Positions 9,348 to 18,138 of a DNA stretch of 64,000 nucleotides are shown here, in pieces. The stretch lies in contig NZ_JBJGED010000006.1 of NCBI RefSeq assembly GCF_045062745.1, positions 246,258-310,257 on the forward strand, in the 5' to 3' direction. Every line of letters begins with the position of its first letter. Positions within the stretch are counted from its first letter, which is position 1. Source of the DNA: Paenibacillus_AA sp045062745. GTDB taxonomy: Bacteria; Bacillota; Bacilli; Paenibacillales; NBRC-103111. The position numbers were made by a program, and so were the translations under genes. The notes beneath the pieces are model-generated. The model searched no databases. It had not been told where the DNA came from and saw nothing but the letters and a program-made list of their open reading frames with translations.

Positions 9348-10316
9348 CTACCCTTTTACCGCTCCAACCGTTAAGCCCTTGACAAAATATTTCTGGAAGA
9401 ACGGATACGCCAGCACGATGGGCCCCATGCCGATGATGGCCATGGCCATCCGGGCCGTCTCGCTAGGCAGCTTCGCGGTCTGGTCGCCGATTCCGCCTAC
9501 CGCCGCGAAGGTGTTCAGGAACTGCAGATTTCGCATGGCCTTATACATCATGTACTGCAGATTGATCAGCTTGTCGTTATTCATGAACACCAGGCTGTTG
9601 AACCAGTCGTTCCAATAGCTGAGCGTGTAGAACAGACCGATGGTCGCCAGCACCGGAAGCGATAAAGGCAATACGATCCTCGTAAAGATGCGGAGCTCTC
9701 CCGCACCGTCGATCTTGGCGGACTCCAGAATCGACGGATGGATACTGGTCGTGAAGAACGTTCGCATAATGATGACGTAGAAGGCGCTAAGCAGATGGTT
9801 CGGCACGATGAGCGCCCATAACGTATCCCGAATATCAATGAAGTTCGTATACACCAGATACCAGGGCACCAGCCCGCCGCCGAAAATCATCGTGAAAAAG
9901 ACGAAGAAAGAGAAGAAGCCGCGAAAGGCGAAATCTGGCCGGGACAAAGGATAAGCGACCAAAGCCGTGATGGTTAGCGCCATTAAAGTACCGACGACCG
10001 TGACGAAGATGGAGATCAGGTAAGCCTTGGCAATCGGACCCAAGTCGCGCAGCAGATAGTCGTACGCCGCCCAGCTGAACACCCTGGGAATGACATTGTA
10101 GCCGTGCATGTAGATCGTATCCTGATCGGTCAGCGAGACGCCCAGGACGACGAGGACCGGAAACACGCAGGCCACCGATACCAGCAGGAAGAATAGATGA
10201 AGCAGAAATTCCGTAACCGGCTTGATCGAATTGATCTCACGCCTCCGGCCGGACCCTGTCACCCTTCGGGATGCGGCGGATGCTACCGTTGAAGCGGTGT
10301 GTGTGAGCTCTTTCAT
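9348..10316 (-). CDS. Sugar ABC transporter permease, LplC/YtcP type
   Basis: Integral membrane subunit of about 322 aa with six predicted transmembrane segments. The EAA loop is visible as ESAKIDGAGELRIFTRIVLP near residue 215, the contact site for the ATPase. The C-terminus PFFQKYFVKGLTVGAVKG is the hallmark of the YtcP/LplC branch. The start is the ATG at 10316 with AGGGGG upstream; a longer reading would overlap the preceding gene and has no ribosome site. A basic N-terminal tail of about 30 residues precedes the first membrane segment. It partners with the adjacent LplB-type permease and the LplA-type binding protein. Confidence 0.92.
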   Translation of the reverse strand: MKELTHTASTVASAASRRVTGSGRRREINSIKPVTEFLLHLFFLLVSVACVFPVLVVLGVSLTDQDTIYMHGYNVIPRVFSWAAYDYLLRDLGPIAKAYLISIFVTVVGTLMALTITALVAYPLSRPDFAFRGFFSFFVFFTMIFGGGLVPWYLVYTNFIDIRDTLWALIVPNHLLSAFYVIIMRTFFTTSIHPSILESAKIDGAGELRIFTRIVLPLSLPVLATIGLFYTLSYWNDWFNSLVFMNNDKLINLQYMMYKAMRNLQFLNTFAAVGGIGDQTAKLPSETARMAMAIIGMGPIVLAYPFFQKYFVKGLTVGAVKG

Positions 10317-10326
10317 GGAAGACCCC

Positions 10327-11277
10327 CTAGAATAAAGCATTCTCTTTATCGATTTTACGGACCACATAATTCGTAGTAAGCACTAGGACGAATCCGACAA
10401 AGGCTTGATACAATCCGGCTGCCGAGGACATGCCGATGTCGCCCAGCGTCAGCAGCGCGCGATACACGTACGTATCGATCACCTGCGTGGTAGGGAACAA
10501 GGCTCCGGAATCAAGTGGCACCTGATAGAACAGCCCGAAATCGGAGTTGAAGATCTTCCCGATCTGCAGCAGCGTCATCACGATCAGGACCGGACGAATG
10601 AGCGGAATCGTAATCCGGCGGATCTGCTGCCATTTGCTCGCCCCGTCGATAAGCGCCGCTTCGTAATATTCGTTGTCGATCCCGATCACGGCCGCCAAGT
10701 AGACGATGCTGTAGTACCCCACATGCTTCCACAGGTTCACCAGCGGGAGGATAAACGGCCAATATTCCGACTCGCTGTACCAGGATACCGGAGGCAATCC
10801 GAGGGGCTCGAGCAAGGACTTATTCAGGAACCCATACTCGCTACTCAGAAGCGAATAACCCAAGTAGCTGACCACGATCATCGACAAAAAGTGAGGAAGG
10901 AACATCACGCTCTGGTAGAACCGTGCCGCCAGCCTGGCCCTCAGCTCATTAAGCGCAATGGCGAACGCAACGGCGGCCACCAAATTCAGCAAAATAAAAA
11001 CCGCATTATACAGCACGGTGTTGCGCGTAATGATCCAAGCATCCTTCGTGCTGAACAAAAATTCGAAGTTCTTGAATCCGACCCAATCGCTTCCCCAAAT
11101 GCCTTTGGAATAATCAATGCTCTTAAACGCAATCACCAGCCCGAACATGGGCATGTAGTTGTTCAAGATCAGATACAGCACCCCTGGCAGCAGCAGGACG
11201 AGCAGCGCCTTGTCCCTTCTCACATTGCGCAGGAACTTGACCAGTACGCTCCGCGGTTTGGGGGTTGTCGAAACCAT
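10327..11277 (-). CDS. Sugar ABC transporter permease, LplB/YteP type
   Basis: Integral membrane subunit of 316 aa with six predicted membrane spans. The early motif YLILNNYMPMFGLVIAFK and the EAA loop YEAALIDGASKWQQIRRITI (about residue 205) are typical of LplB/YteP permeases. It is the first gene of the importer operon, preceded by AAAGGTG. A TATACT box and two direct repeats lie upstream. Together with the LplC-type permease it forms the membrane channel for the oligosaccharide captured by the downstream-encoded lipoprotein. Confidence 0.92.
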   Translation of the reverse strand: MVSTTPKPRSVLVKFLRNVRRDKALLVLLLPGVLYLILNNYMPMFGLVIAFKSIDYSKGIWGSDWVGFKNFEFLFSTKDAWIITRNTVLYNAVFILLNLVAAVAFAIALNELRARLAARFYQSVMFLPHFLSMIVVSYLGYSLLSSEYGFLNKSLLEPLGLPPVSWYSESEYWPFILPLVNLWKHVGYYSIVYLAAVIGIDNEYYEAALIDGASKWQQIRRITIPLIRPVLIVMTLLQIGKIFNSDFGLFYQVPLDSGALFPTTQVIDTYVYRALLTLGDIGMSSAAGLYQAFVGFVLVLTTNYVVRKIDKENALF

Positions 11278-11311
11278 TCGTTGTCACACCTTTCGCTCAT
11301 TTCCTCTATCT

Positions 11312-11374
11312 AGTATAGCGGGGTCCCGGCTCCCCCTCTATCGGATCGCGTGACCCTTTCCTCGATTTTGTGAC
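11312..11374 (-). promoter_or_regulatory. Importer promoter with AraC-type direct repeats
   Basis: On the minus strand, GTCACNNNATC occurs twice (11364-11374 and 11344-11354), exactly 20 bp apart or about two helical turns. The nearer copy ends four bases before the expected -35 position, and a TATACT -10 box lies at 11312-11317. This is the layout expected for an AraC-family activator touching RNA polymerase. The YesN-type regulator is encoded just upstream. The -35 itself is poor, as is usual for activated promoters. Confidence 0.55.
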
Positions 11375-11419
11375 TGCTTTTGCCGCTTCACCCACGTCGC
11401 GGAATCACGGAAACAACAA

Positions 11420-11449
11420 AGAGGCCCAGCCGTTAAGCCGAGCCCCTCT
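11420..11449 (-). terminator. Terminator after the yesMN-like pair
   Basis: AGAGG...CGGC pairs with GCTG...CCTCT around TTAAC, followed on the minus strand by a T-rich run. It separates the two-component operon from the importer operon. Confidence 0.65.
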
Positions 11450-11464
11450 CCGAGAGATGTGCCG

Positions 11465-13072
11465 TTACTTCTTGTTCAAGCTTTGGAATCGTTTGCGATA
11501 TTCCAACGGAGTAATGCCGACCTTTTTCTTGAACGCTTGGCCGAAGTGCGAGTAATTCTCATAGCCGATCTCCTCGCATACGTCCACGATCCTCAGGTTC
11601 GATTCCGTCAGCAAAATTTTCGCCCGATCCATCTTGGCCTGGATGATGTAGTCGATCAGCGATTGTCCGGTCTCCCGTTTGAAGACGCGGGACAAGTAGG
11701 CGGGGTTCAAATGAATATGGCTGGCCGCCTTTTCCCGGGTAATGTCCTTCAGGTTGGCTACGATGAATTGCTTCGTCTTCTCGATCAGCCGGGAGCTCTC
11801 CTTGCGCTGCCTCTCCAGATAGCGGGAGCCCGTCTCGATCAGCTTCTCCGACCAGATCTTCAGCTGGGAGATGGAGCGGATCGCCGTCAGTTCGCCGCTT
11901 CGTTCCCGCAGGCCGGACCATTCTCGGACCGATAGCCCATTCTTGTGCGCCACATGATAGATCATATAGAGCAAGGCGTGGTACAAGGCGCTCGCCGATT
12001 CCGTATCCGCCTGGGCCTCCTGCATCTCGGCGAACAATTGGTCGAGGCGCTTGAAGAGCTCGGCCTTATTGCCGGTTTCGAATAGCACGACCCAATCCGA
12101 CCATGGGATAGCATGCGGATGCTTCGGTTTGCTCCCTTGGGGTGAAGGCTGATCCAGCCGCTGAATGGATAGGGAGGGGGATAGATTCTCCTGCTCCAAT
12201 TCGATTAGGCGGTGATACACCTCCGTCAGCTCATGGAACGGCACCGCGTGTCCGATATAACAGGACACCGTGCAGTAGAAATACCGGCCGCAAGCGTCAG
12301 CGAATGCCCGGCAGGCGTCTGCCAAGACGTTGCCATCCGGCGACCCGCCCGACGATTCGTATACGAGGGCGAACAGAATCCCATTCTCATCCTTGATGAC
12401 ATCTCCTGAGAAGTCTCCGAGCAACAGCTCCGCCGCCGCATTGCGGATCGCATACTCCAAGGTATCCTCGTCCCGCAGACTGAATTCCTTGTGCCATCGC
12501 TCGATACTGATGAGAATAGGCAGAATCGTTGAGCTCGGCTGCAACGGCAGGTTGACCGACTGGAGGTTTCCCAGCGACGGAACCATGCGTCCGGCCAGCA
12601 CGTTCTGCCAATACCGTTCCACGACGACCGCCTTCTGGCGCTCCCAGAGTGTCTGGTATCTCTTGCTCGTTTCGACTACAGCAGCGGCGGCCCGATCCTC
12701 ACGGATTTTGTCCAGAGCCTTGGTTACAATCGCGGCCAGCTCCTCCGGCTTGACCGGCTTCAGCACATATTCGAAGCTCCCGAGCTGCACCGCTTTTTGG
12801 GCATAGGCAAACTCGGCATGTCCGGTCAGGAAGATCGTCTCCACTTCGGGGTAATGGTCATTGACCCATTCGATCAGCTCGAGCCCGCCCATGCCTGGCA
12901 TCTCGATGTCGCAGATAATCAGATCGATCGCGTGAGCCTGCAGGACGGCCATCGCTTCCTGCGCTCCCATGGCCTGATGGACTTCTTCAAAGCCTAGAGC
13001 GGCAAAATCGACCGATTTCCTCAAGGCGCGAAGCACATAGATTTCATCGTCGACAATCAGCAGCTTATACAT
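11465..13072 (-). CDS. YesN-type response regulator, AraC DNA-binding
   Basis: Response regulator of 535 aa. Residues 1-120 form a receiver domain (VDDE acidic pocket, phospho-acceptor Asp near 55 in IICDIEMPG, Lys in LKPVKPEEL near 105). A long middle region of about 280 residues has no recognised domain. The C-terminal 100 residues carry two helix-turn-helix motifs of the AraC type (HLNPAYLSRVFKRETG, and VDVCEEIGYENYSHFGQAFK). Its ATG overlaps the end of the kinase gene by eight bases, so the pair is co-translated. Family members of this layout activate sugar-import genes; the direct repeats at 11344-11374 are the obvious target here. Confidence 0.93.
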   Translation of the reverse strand: MYKLLIVDDEIYVLRALRKSVDFAALGFEEVHQAMGAQEAMAVLQAHAIDLIICDIEMPGMGGLELIEWVNDHYPEVETIFLTGHAEFAYAQKAVQLGSFEYVLKPVKPEELAAIVTKALDKIREDRAAAAVVETSKRYQTLWERQKAVVVERYWQNVLAGRMVPSLGNLQSVNLPLQPSSTILPILISIERWHKEFSLRDEDTLEYAIRNAAAELLLGDFSGDVIKDENGILFALVYESSGGSPDGNVLADACRAFADACGRYFYCTVSCYIGHAVPFHELTEVYHRLIELEQENLSPSLSIQRLDQPSPQGSKPKHPHAIPWSDWVVLFETGNKAELFKRLDQLFAEMQEAQADTESASALYHALLYMIYHVAHKNGLSVREWSGLRERSGELTAIRSISQLKIWSEKLIETGSRYLERQRKESSRLIEKTKQFIVANLKDITREKAASHIHLNPAYLSRVFKRETGQSLIDYIIQAKMDRAKILLTESNLRIVDVCEEIGYENYSHFGQAFKKKVGITPLEYRKRFQSLNKK

Positions 13073-14819
13073 CTTCTTCCTCCCCCGCTTCGTGAAGTGC
13101 GCCTCTGGCCGGCAGGATCAGGCGAACGACGGCTCCCTTGGGATCGGCCTGCATGAACGACACCTCCGCCTCGTCTCCGAATACCATATGCAAGCGCCGG
13201 AACACATTCCAGACCCCCATGTGGGTACCCGTCCCGTCCCCAAACTCCTTGCGGTTGAACCGGGCCATGGTCTCCGGAGGAAAGCCTCTCCCATTGTCCC
13301 GAATGATCACTTCCAACCGATTCTGCCCCTCTTGCACGGGACGCACGGTGATCTGGATATGAAAAGGGGTACTCCCCTCCTCCATGCCGTGAATGACCGC
13401 ATTCTCCACAAACGGCTGAAGCATGAGCGGAAGAATGGGCGTCCGGGCAAGCGGCTCCTGCACCTCGATCTCATACGTCAATTTCTCCGGAAACCGCACC
13501 AATTGAATTTCCAGGTAGTTGCGGATATGCCGCAGCTCTTCGTCCAGCGGGATCGTATCCCTATGCGATCGGGTAATGAATCGGAAATATTCGGCCAGAT
13601 GCTCCGTGATCTTCTTGATCAGCTCATTCTCCCCGAGTGTCGATAAACTGTTAATGATATTAAGGGAATTCAGATAGAAGTGAGGGTTGATCTGAGCCTG
13701 CAGGTGTTTGAATTCCGATTGCTGCGCTTTGAGCATTTCCTCATAGACATTGATTTTCAGGTGGCTGATCTGGGAAACCATGTAATTGAAGGTGGTGATG
13801 AGAAAGTTCAGTTCCTCCGTCTTCGCCTCCTTCACCCCAATCTCCAGATCCCCTCGGATCACCCGACGCATGCCCAGAATTAAGGAATTCATCGGGCCGA
13901 ACAGCATCCTGCGCAAATACTGGGAGTAGAAAAAAAAGACTAGGATCGCTCCGACCGGAATGAGATAAATGACCCGTTGGAAAAAAGGCAATTGCTGCAG
14001 GAGGGACTTCTCCGGAATCATCGCGGCCAGACGCAGCGGCGCCTGCTGAAAAGACGTGCTGACCAGAAGATAATCGATGCCGTCCTCATCGCTCTTGAAT
14101 ACCTGATAGGCGAGCGGATTGGCCCGAATTTTGTGGTTGGCCGCCGTCATGGTTTCCTTGGACAAATCGGATCGGGTTAACGGTCGCCCTGCCGCATCCA
14201 GCAGGATCGCTTCCCACCGATCTCCATAATCCAGTCTGCGCAAGGGAACAATTAGGTCGTCCAGCCGGAGGACCGCCCCTATATCCACCCCGTTGTTCGC
14301 TTTGGCCGCTCGGACCAGATAGCCTTCCTCCCCTTGCTGGAGCACCGTCCACTCCCCGAAGGCTTGCCGGTTCTCCTTCAAATACTCGCCTAGCATCATT
14401 TTCAGATGGAGGGTGTCGGTATAGGAGGAACGCGAAAAGACGAAATCGTCCTTCTCCGCGGAGTAGGCGAAAAACGAAAAGAAGTTCTCGAAGGCGCTGC
14501 TCCCTGCGACTAATTCATTATGGACTTTGATCTTGGCCAGTGTGTAGTCCCCATTCGTCTCCGGCAGCGAGGCCATGGCGAGATAGGCCGATTGCGAGTC
14601 CGGCGCGATGATCTGCCGCAGCAGATTGTGGGTGATCTCTTCCAGGGTCCGGTCGATCTGAGCGATATGGATGCCCAGCACTTGGCTGGTCGATTGCGAC
14701 ACTTCCTCGCGGACCACCTTGATCGCATAGTAGTTTTCATAGAATAGGAATAAAGCGAGGGGGGTGAGGAGCAGCAGGAAGCTGCGGATCAATCGGATGC
14801 GAAGTGTCGGTTTTTTCAT
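13065..14819 (-). CDS. YesM-type sensor histidine kinase
   Basis: Membrane kinase of about 584 aa. A first membrane segment (residues 8-28) and a second near 275-295 enclose an extracellular sensor domain of about 250 residues. Then come a HAMP-like linker, the His_kinase motif QINPHFYLNSLNIIN near residue 380 with the phospho-acceptor His, and a HATPase domain with N-box VENAVIHGMEEG and G-box DNGRGFPP. The start at ATG 14819 is chosen because the upstream GTG frame contains the ribosome site GGTGGGGGAC. It is the first gene of the two-gene operon with the AraC-type regulator and probably senses the polysaccharide breakdown product outside the cell or the loaded binding protein (inference). 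Confidence 0.92.
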   Translation of the reverse strand: MKKPTLRIRLIRSFLLLLTPLALFLFYENYYAIKVVREEVSQSTSQVLGIHIAQIDRTLEEITHNLLRQIIAPDSQSAYLAMASLPETNGDYTLAKIKVHNELVAGSSAFENFFSFFAYSAEKDDFVFSRSSYTDTLHLKMMLGEYLKENRQAFGEWTVLQQGEEGYLVRAAKANNGVDIGAVLRLDDLIVPLRRLDYGDRWEAILLDAAGRPLTRSDLSKETMTAANHKIRANPLAYQVFKSDEDGIDYLLVSTSFQQAPLRLAAMIPEKSLLQQLPFFQRVIYLIPVGAILVFFFYSQYLRRMLFGPMNSLILGMRRVIRGDLEIGVKEAKTEELNFLITTFNYMVSQISHLKINVYEEMLKAQQSEFKHLQAQINPHFYLNSLNIINSLSTLGENELIKKITEHLAEYFRFITRSHRDTIPLDEELRHIRNYLEIQLVRFPEKLTYEIEVQEPLARTPILPLMLQPFVENAVIHGMEEGSTPFHIQITVRPVQEGQNRLEVIIRDNGRGFPPETMARFNRKEFGDGTGTHMGVWNVFRRLHMVFGDEAEVSFMQADPKGAVVRLILPARGALHEAGEEEDV

Positions 14820-14844
14820 TCTAATCTCGTCCCCCACCTATCAC

Positions 14845-15413
14845 TCAAATTGATCCCGTCAAGCTTGAAGCGGCAATATATCGCTCGAACTCTTCCAGAT
14901 CGAAGGGAACTTCTTCCGCATCCCGCAGTTCCATATAAGGCCGGTCCTTCTCATCCGCCGAGGTATTTTGCTGTTGCTCGATTCGGGGAGGGACTGTATG
15001 GTCAAGACTATCCTGGTCGGCGAACCGTTCCATCTCTTCCCATGTAATGCCGTATGGAAATCCCCAGCCTGTATACCCGACGATGTAAGCAGCGTCTCAT
15101 CGGATTCTATGCCTGCCAATTGCTCCTCTTGGAGGCGGAGCCGTCTCTTCTCCTTACGAGCTTGCTTGGCTCGGACCGAAGCTGCTGCACTTGCTCTTGC
15201 CGTTCGCACCGCTTCATCTGACAACGGCACGCCCAGCATGCGCAGTTCTGCAATGGCCGTTCCCGTGTCAACCCCATAATGCTTCCTGTAGCCGTGTATG
15301 TAGTTCTTGCCCTTATATTCCCGGAGCCAGCTCACCGCCGATTGCAGGCGACCTTGACGATTCATTCGCTTGGCTCTGGGCGTGTTTGGCTTGTTCTTTT
15401 TCTTCTTTCCCAA
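14845..15413 (-). pseudogene. Conserved small basic protein, one-base frameshift
   Basis: The frame starting at TTG 15413 (ribosome site GGGAGGC) reads as a Lys-rich N-terminus, KKKKNKPNTPRAKRMNRQ, then a conserved-looking region with YIHGYRKHYGVD and ELRMLGVPLSDE. At about 15088-15092 the frame slips: the original frame turns into nonsense, while the next frame gives YIVGYTGWGFPYGITWEEME and a plausible acidic C-terminus ending at 14845. The span is 569 bases, one short of a multiple of three, so a single missing base explains it. The family is one I know only as an uncharacterised Bacillota protein. It may be a true inactivation or a sequencing error. Confidence 0.75.
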
Positions 15414-15451
15414 CGACGTGCCTCCCACCAGTACCTATTCCCTATTATAGC

Positions 15452-15483
15452 AAAATCCACAACCTCGGTCGGTCGTGGATTTT
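15452..15483. terminator. Bidirectional-looking terminator
   Basis: AAAATCCAC pairs with GTGGATTTT around a GC-rich loop, with T-runs on both strands. It ends the arsA operon on the minus strand, before the frameshifted small gene. Confidence 0.7.
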
Positions 15484-15498
15484 ATTTTGAAGTCCTAT

Positions 15499-15768
15499 TT
15501 ATTCCTCATCGATCTTGATAGATTTGCGGCTTTTGGATTTGCCATTGGAGCCCGTACGCGGCTCCGTCTTCTCCGCTTCAGGGGTTTCCTTCTCTTCCTC
15601 GAGGGTATCCACGATACTGTCAATGACCGACCGGTAGGCGAGCAGCCCTTCCTTTATTGAATTTCGTACGTGCTGCTTCACCTGGTTCTGCTCCAAATGC
15701 CCCAACAACCGCTCCATCCGGTCGAAATGCTCCAGCACGCGATCCAATCTATTAAATGCACTACTCAT
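15499..15768 (-). CDS. Small charged helical protein of the arsA operon
   Basis: Protein of 89 aa that I do not recognise. The first 65 residues look like an amphipathic helix pair (NRLDRVLEHFDRMERLLGHLE), and the last 25 are a charged Lys/Glu tail likely to be disordered. The start is the ATG at 15768, preceded by GGGAGGGG and overlapping the stop of the 202-aa gene; a longer reading lacks a ribosome site. As the third gene in the arsA operon it may be a partner or helper of the ArsA-like ATPase, but nothing in its sequence says how. Confidence 0.7.
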   Translation of the reverse strand: MSSAFNRLDRVLEHFDRMERLLGHLEQNQVKQHVRNSIKEGLLAYRSVIDSIVDTLEEEKETPEAEKTEPRTGSNGKSKSRKSIKIDEE

Positions 15769-16369
15769 TCCGCTTACCCCTCCCACTTTCGGCATGTATT
15801 TTAATGGTGTGAAGCATCATTCGTCGAATCAAGGCACATCCCGGATAAATCAACTTCCAATACAAAGCGAACCTTCTTCCGATTGTTGGATCCTTTACGC
15901 AGACGCGGGTTTCCGTTAAGACGAGTGTTTCGCCCTTCCTGGGTTCGGACAAGATGACATTCATAACGCCCTTGGCATAGGTCAGATCATCAAATTCCAA
16001 AAATTCCGCCGCGGAATCCAGCTCGACCGGTTTATTCAGAATCGGTTTCCAAAATTGGCCTATGACGCCCACGACCATCTCGCAACCCGGATCTTCTTCC
16101 AACAAAATAAACCCGGTGCGTTTCATATTGTCCAATAGGGAAGGCGGGGCGTGATTTTCCTTTATACGGCCGAATCGTTTCCGAGCCTCCGTCAGGTGGC
16201 CGGCGAGCACAGTCGGAAGCATCCGAATGCCGAACAACAGGCGTATTAACGGAGTATCCGTCGGCTTTAAAAGCTTAATCACATGATAGACTTCTTCCCG
16301 ATTCGCTCGAATGATGACAGAATGCCTCTCACAGAACTGATAGTTCGGCATGTAGCGGTCTATAATCAT
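15761..16369 (-). CDS. Uncharacterised START/SRPBCC-like protein
   Basis: Protein of 202 aa. The opening (HSVIIRANREEVYHVIKLL) and alternating strand pattern resemble the SRPBCC/START-like fold, in which a helix-grip cavity binds a hydrophobic ligand, but the match is by eye only. No membrane span or signal peptide is seen. It follows the ArsA-like gene by 9 bases and overlaps the 89-aa gene, so the three are one operon. With an ArsA/Get3-type ATPase that may handle hydrophobic clients, a ligand-binding partner is reasonable (inference). Confidence 0.65.
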   Translation of the reverse strand: MIIDRYMPNYQFCERHSVIIRANREEVYHVIKLLKPTDTPLIRLLFGIRMLPTVLAGHLTEARKRFGRIKENHAPPSLLDNMKRTGFILLEEDPGCEMVVGVIGQFWKPILNKPVELDSAAEFLEFDDLTYAKGVMNVILSEPRKGETLVLTETRVCVKDPTIGRRFALYWKLIYPGCALIRRMMLHTIKIHAESGRGKRNE

Positions 16370-16378
16370 CCGCTCGCC

Positions 16379-17563
16379 TCACTTTCTCTCCGCCAGCCGC
16401 TGGCCGAAACGGATGATCAACCGATCATCCGCGAGCTTGGCTCCCAGCACCGTACGACCCATCAGCGGCTTGGGCAACACGACCTTGCGCTTGTAAGACC
16501 CGACGTGAACGGTCAGCTCATCTCCGCTTTGCATTAGATCCAAATCGGCTTTGGCGGTGAAAGGAATGGCCAGCTCGAGAACCATCTCCTCCCCTTCCTT
16601 CCGAATCGTCTCCGTTCGGCCGCGGTACAGGATCGACGCCGGATCCTCATCGCCGAACACGAGATCCGCCAGCTCCTCCAGAATCGGTAGGCCGACCACC
16701 TCGGACGCCATCATCGGAGCCTTCAAGATCGGCAGCGGTTGGAAATTGGATACGATCTCTTCCTCGTACTTCTTCTGAATGCTCCTCCACTTGGCCAGAA
16801 AGCCATCCTCCGCCTCGTCCGGGAGCACCCGGTTCACGATGACGGCATCGGTGTTGAATCCGAACAGGTTCAGGTACGTAAACGATCGCTTTGCTTCGGA
16901 CAACACCATCTTCTCGGGATTCAGGACGATCCGAACCGACGTCATGTCCGGATTCAGGATGATTCGCTGCATGTCCTCGAGGCTCCGAGCGAACCGCTCC
17001 ATGCTATCCAGCACGTCATTGGAAGGGAGCTCAATGCCGCCTGCCACGACTTTGGCTACGGGTCGGACCAGCTTGATCAACCGGCGTTCATACGGAAAAA
17101 TTTTCTCCAGCCACCAATTCAGCACGTTCGGGTAACTTAGCAAACGCAGCGTCTCCCCGGTCGGGGCACAGTCTACAACCAAGACATCATACAACCCGCT
17201 TTGTGTGTGTTCCTTGATTTGAAGCAGACTGAACAGCTCCTCCATGCCGGGGAACACGAGCATCTCTTCCGTCGTCACATCCGTGAGCTGCGCCTTGTCG
17301 AACAGCTTGGTCAGCCAGCCTTGCACCATCCCCCAATTCCGCTCCGTCTCTCGAAGGCTGTTCACCTCTTGCCCCCACAAATGGTCACCGACCTGTACCG
17401 GATCCGGTCCGAGCTCGGTGTTCAGGGAATCCGCCAGACTGTGCGCCGCATCGGTGCTGAGAATCAGAGTGCGCAACCCTTGTTTCGCCAGCTTGACAGC
17501 CGTAGCCGCGGCGATGCTCGTCTTGCCGACGCCGCCTTTACCCGTATAAATGATGATTCGCAT
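16379..17563 (-). CDS. ArsA/Get3-family ATPase with HSP20-like C-terminus
   Basis: P-loop ATPase of 394 aa. A deviant Walker A, KGGVGKTS, lies at residues 9-16; DAAHSLADSL near residue 40 is the switch I region; VVDCAPTGETLRLL near 130 is the signal Walker B region of the ArsA/Get3 family. Residues from about 320 on (ELAIPFTAKADLDL to the end) look like the ArsA HSP20-like domain found in bacterial single-copy ArsA proteins. Such proteins are not proven arsenite pumps, and a Get3-like chaperone role is as likely; no ArsB pump or ArsC reductase is nearby. It is first of a three-gene operon, 59 bases after marR, with a shared palindrome in front. Confidence 0.88.
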   Translation of the reverse strand: MRIIIYTGKGGVGKTSIAAATAVKLAKQGLRTLILSTDAAHSLADSLNTELGPDPVQVGDHLWGQEVNSLRETERNWGMVQGWLTKLFDKAQLTDVTTEEMLVFPGMEELFSLLQIKEHTQSGLYDVLVVDCAPTGETLRLLSYPNVLNWWLEKIFPYERRLIKLVRPVAKVVAGGIELPSNDVLDSMERFARSLEDMQRIILNPDMTSVRIVLNPEKMVLSEAKRSFTYLNLFGFNTDAVIVNRVLPDEAEDGFLAKWRSIQKKYEEEIVSNFQPLPILKAPMMASEVVGLPILEELADLVFGDEDPASILYRGRTETIRKEGEEMVLELAIPFTAKADLDLMQSGDELTVHVGSYKRKVVLPKPLMGRTVLGAKLADDRLIIRFGQRLAERK

Positions 17564-17578
17564 TTCGCTCCGCTCCTT

Positions 17579-17596
17579 TAGTACGATTTCGTAGTA
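17579..17596 (-). promoter_or_regulatory. Probable MarR operator in front of arsA
   Basis: TAGTACGATTTCGTAGTA is an inverted repeat (7 of 8 positions per arm match) lying just before the arsA ribosome site AAGGAG and just after a TATACT hexamer. It matches 15 of 18 bases of the palindrome inside the marR promoter. Confidence 0.65.
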
Positions 17597-17622
17597 TTAG
17601 TATAAAAAAAACCACGACTCGT

Positions 17623-18099
17623 TCATTCCTCGATGATGATTTTTCTAGTCTCCGCTTTCTTCTCAGGCGGAATAGACGGATCGTGGTCTTGTAACACACG
17701 CGCGACCTTAAGCAGAAGAGCCGTAAATTGCTCGAGCTCTTCCGGACTTAGCGCCTCTCCAATCTGGCTCAGCATCGACTGGATAATCCGCTGCGACTCC
17801 TCTGCAAGCTGCCGTCCTTCCTGCGTCAATGTGACGAGTTTGACTCTCTGGTCCTGAGCGGAAGCAGCGCGCGCGATATACCCTTTCTGTTCCAGCCGCT
17901 TGGCGATGCTCGTCATCGAACTGAGCGGGGCCCCCATCTCAGCGGCCAACCCCGACATCGTCATGTCTCCCCGAAACAGCAGAATCAGCAGGGTAGACAA
18001 GTCCGAGCGAGTCACCTTCTGTTCGAGATGGGCCGTCTCGGTGAGGAAGGCGAAGGGCCGCAGTCCTGTTTTGAGAATGAGATCGAACAACGGCTGCAT
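17623..18099 (-). CDS. MarR family transcriptional regulator
   Basis: Winged-helix repressor of 158 aa, the usual MarR length. The recognition region MTMSGLAAEMGAPLSSMTSIAKRLEQKGYIARAAS is split by the usual turn, and the beta-wing (SAQDQRVKLVTLTQEG) follows. Dimerisation helices lie at both ends. The start at ATG 18099 has AAGGAG at good spacing. The same 18-bp palindrome lies in its own promoter and in front of arsA downstream, so it probably represses itself and the arsA operon and responds to a small ligand (inference). Confidence 0.9.
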   Translation of the reverse strand: MQPLFDLILKTGLRPFAFLTETAHLEQKVTRSDLSTLLILLFRGDMTMSGLAAEMGAPLSSMTSIAKRLEQKGYIARAASAQDQRVKLVTLTQEGRQLAEESQRIIQSMLSQIGEALSPEELEQFTALLLKVARVLQDHDPSIPPEKKAETRKIIIEE

Positions 18100-18138
18100 G
18101 GAAGACTCCTTTTAGTACGGTAGTGAAGTAATTTAAGT

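Noticed and set aside
10405..11313. 302-codon plus-strand frame opposite the LplB-type permease
   Set aside because: Its composition is unlike a real protein (long runs of His, Gln, Arg) and it is the mirror of a clear permease gene.
16379..17563. Arsenic resistance operon
   Set aside because: Only the ArsA-like ATPase is present; no ArsB/Acr3 pump, ArsC reductase or ArsR-type regulator. The regulator is MarR-type.
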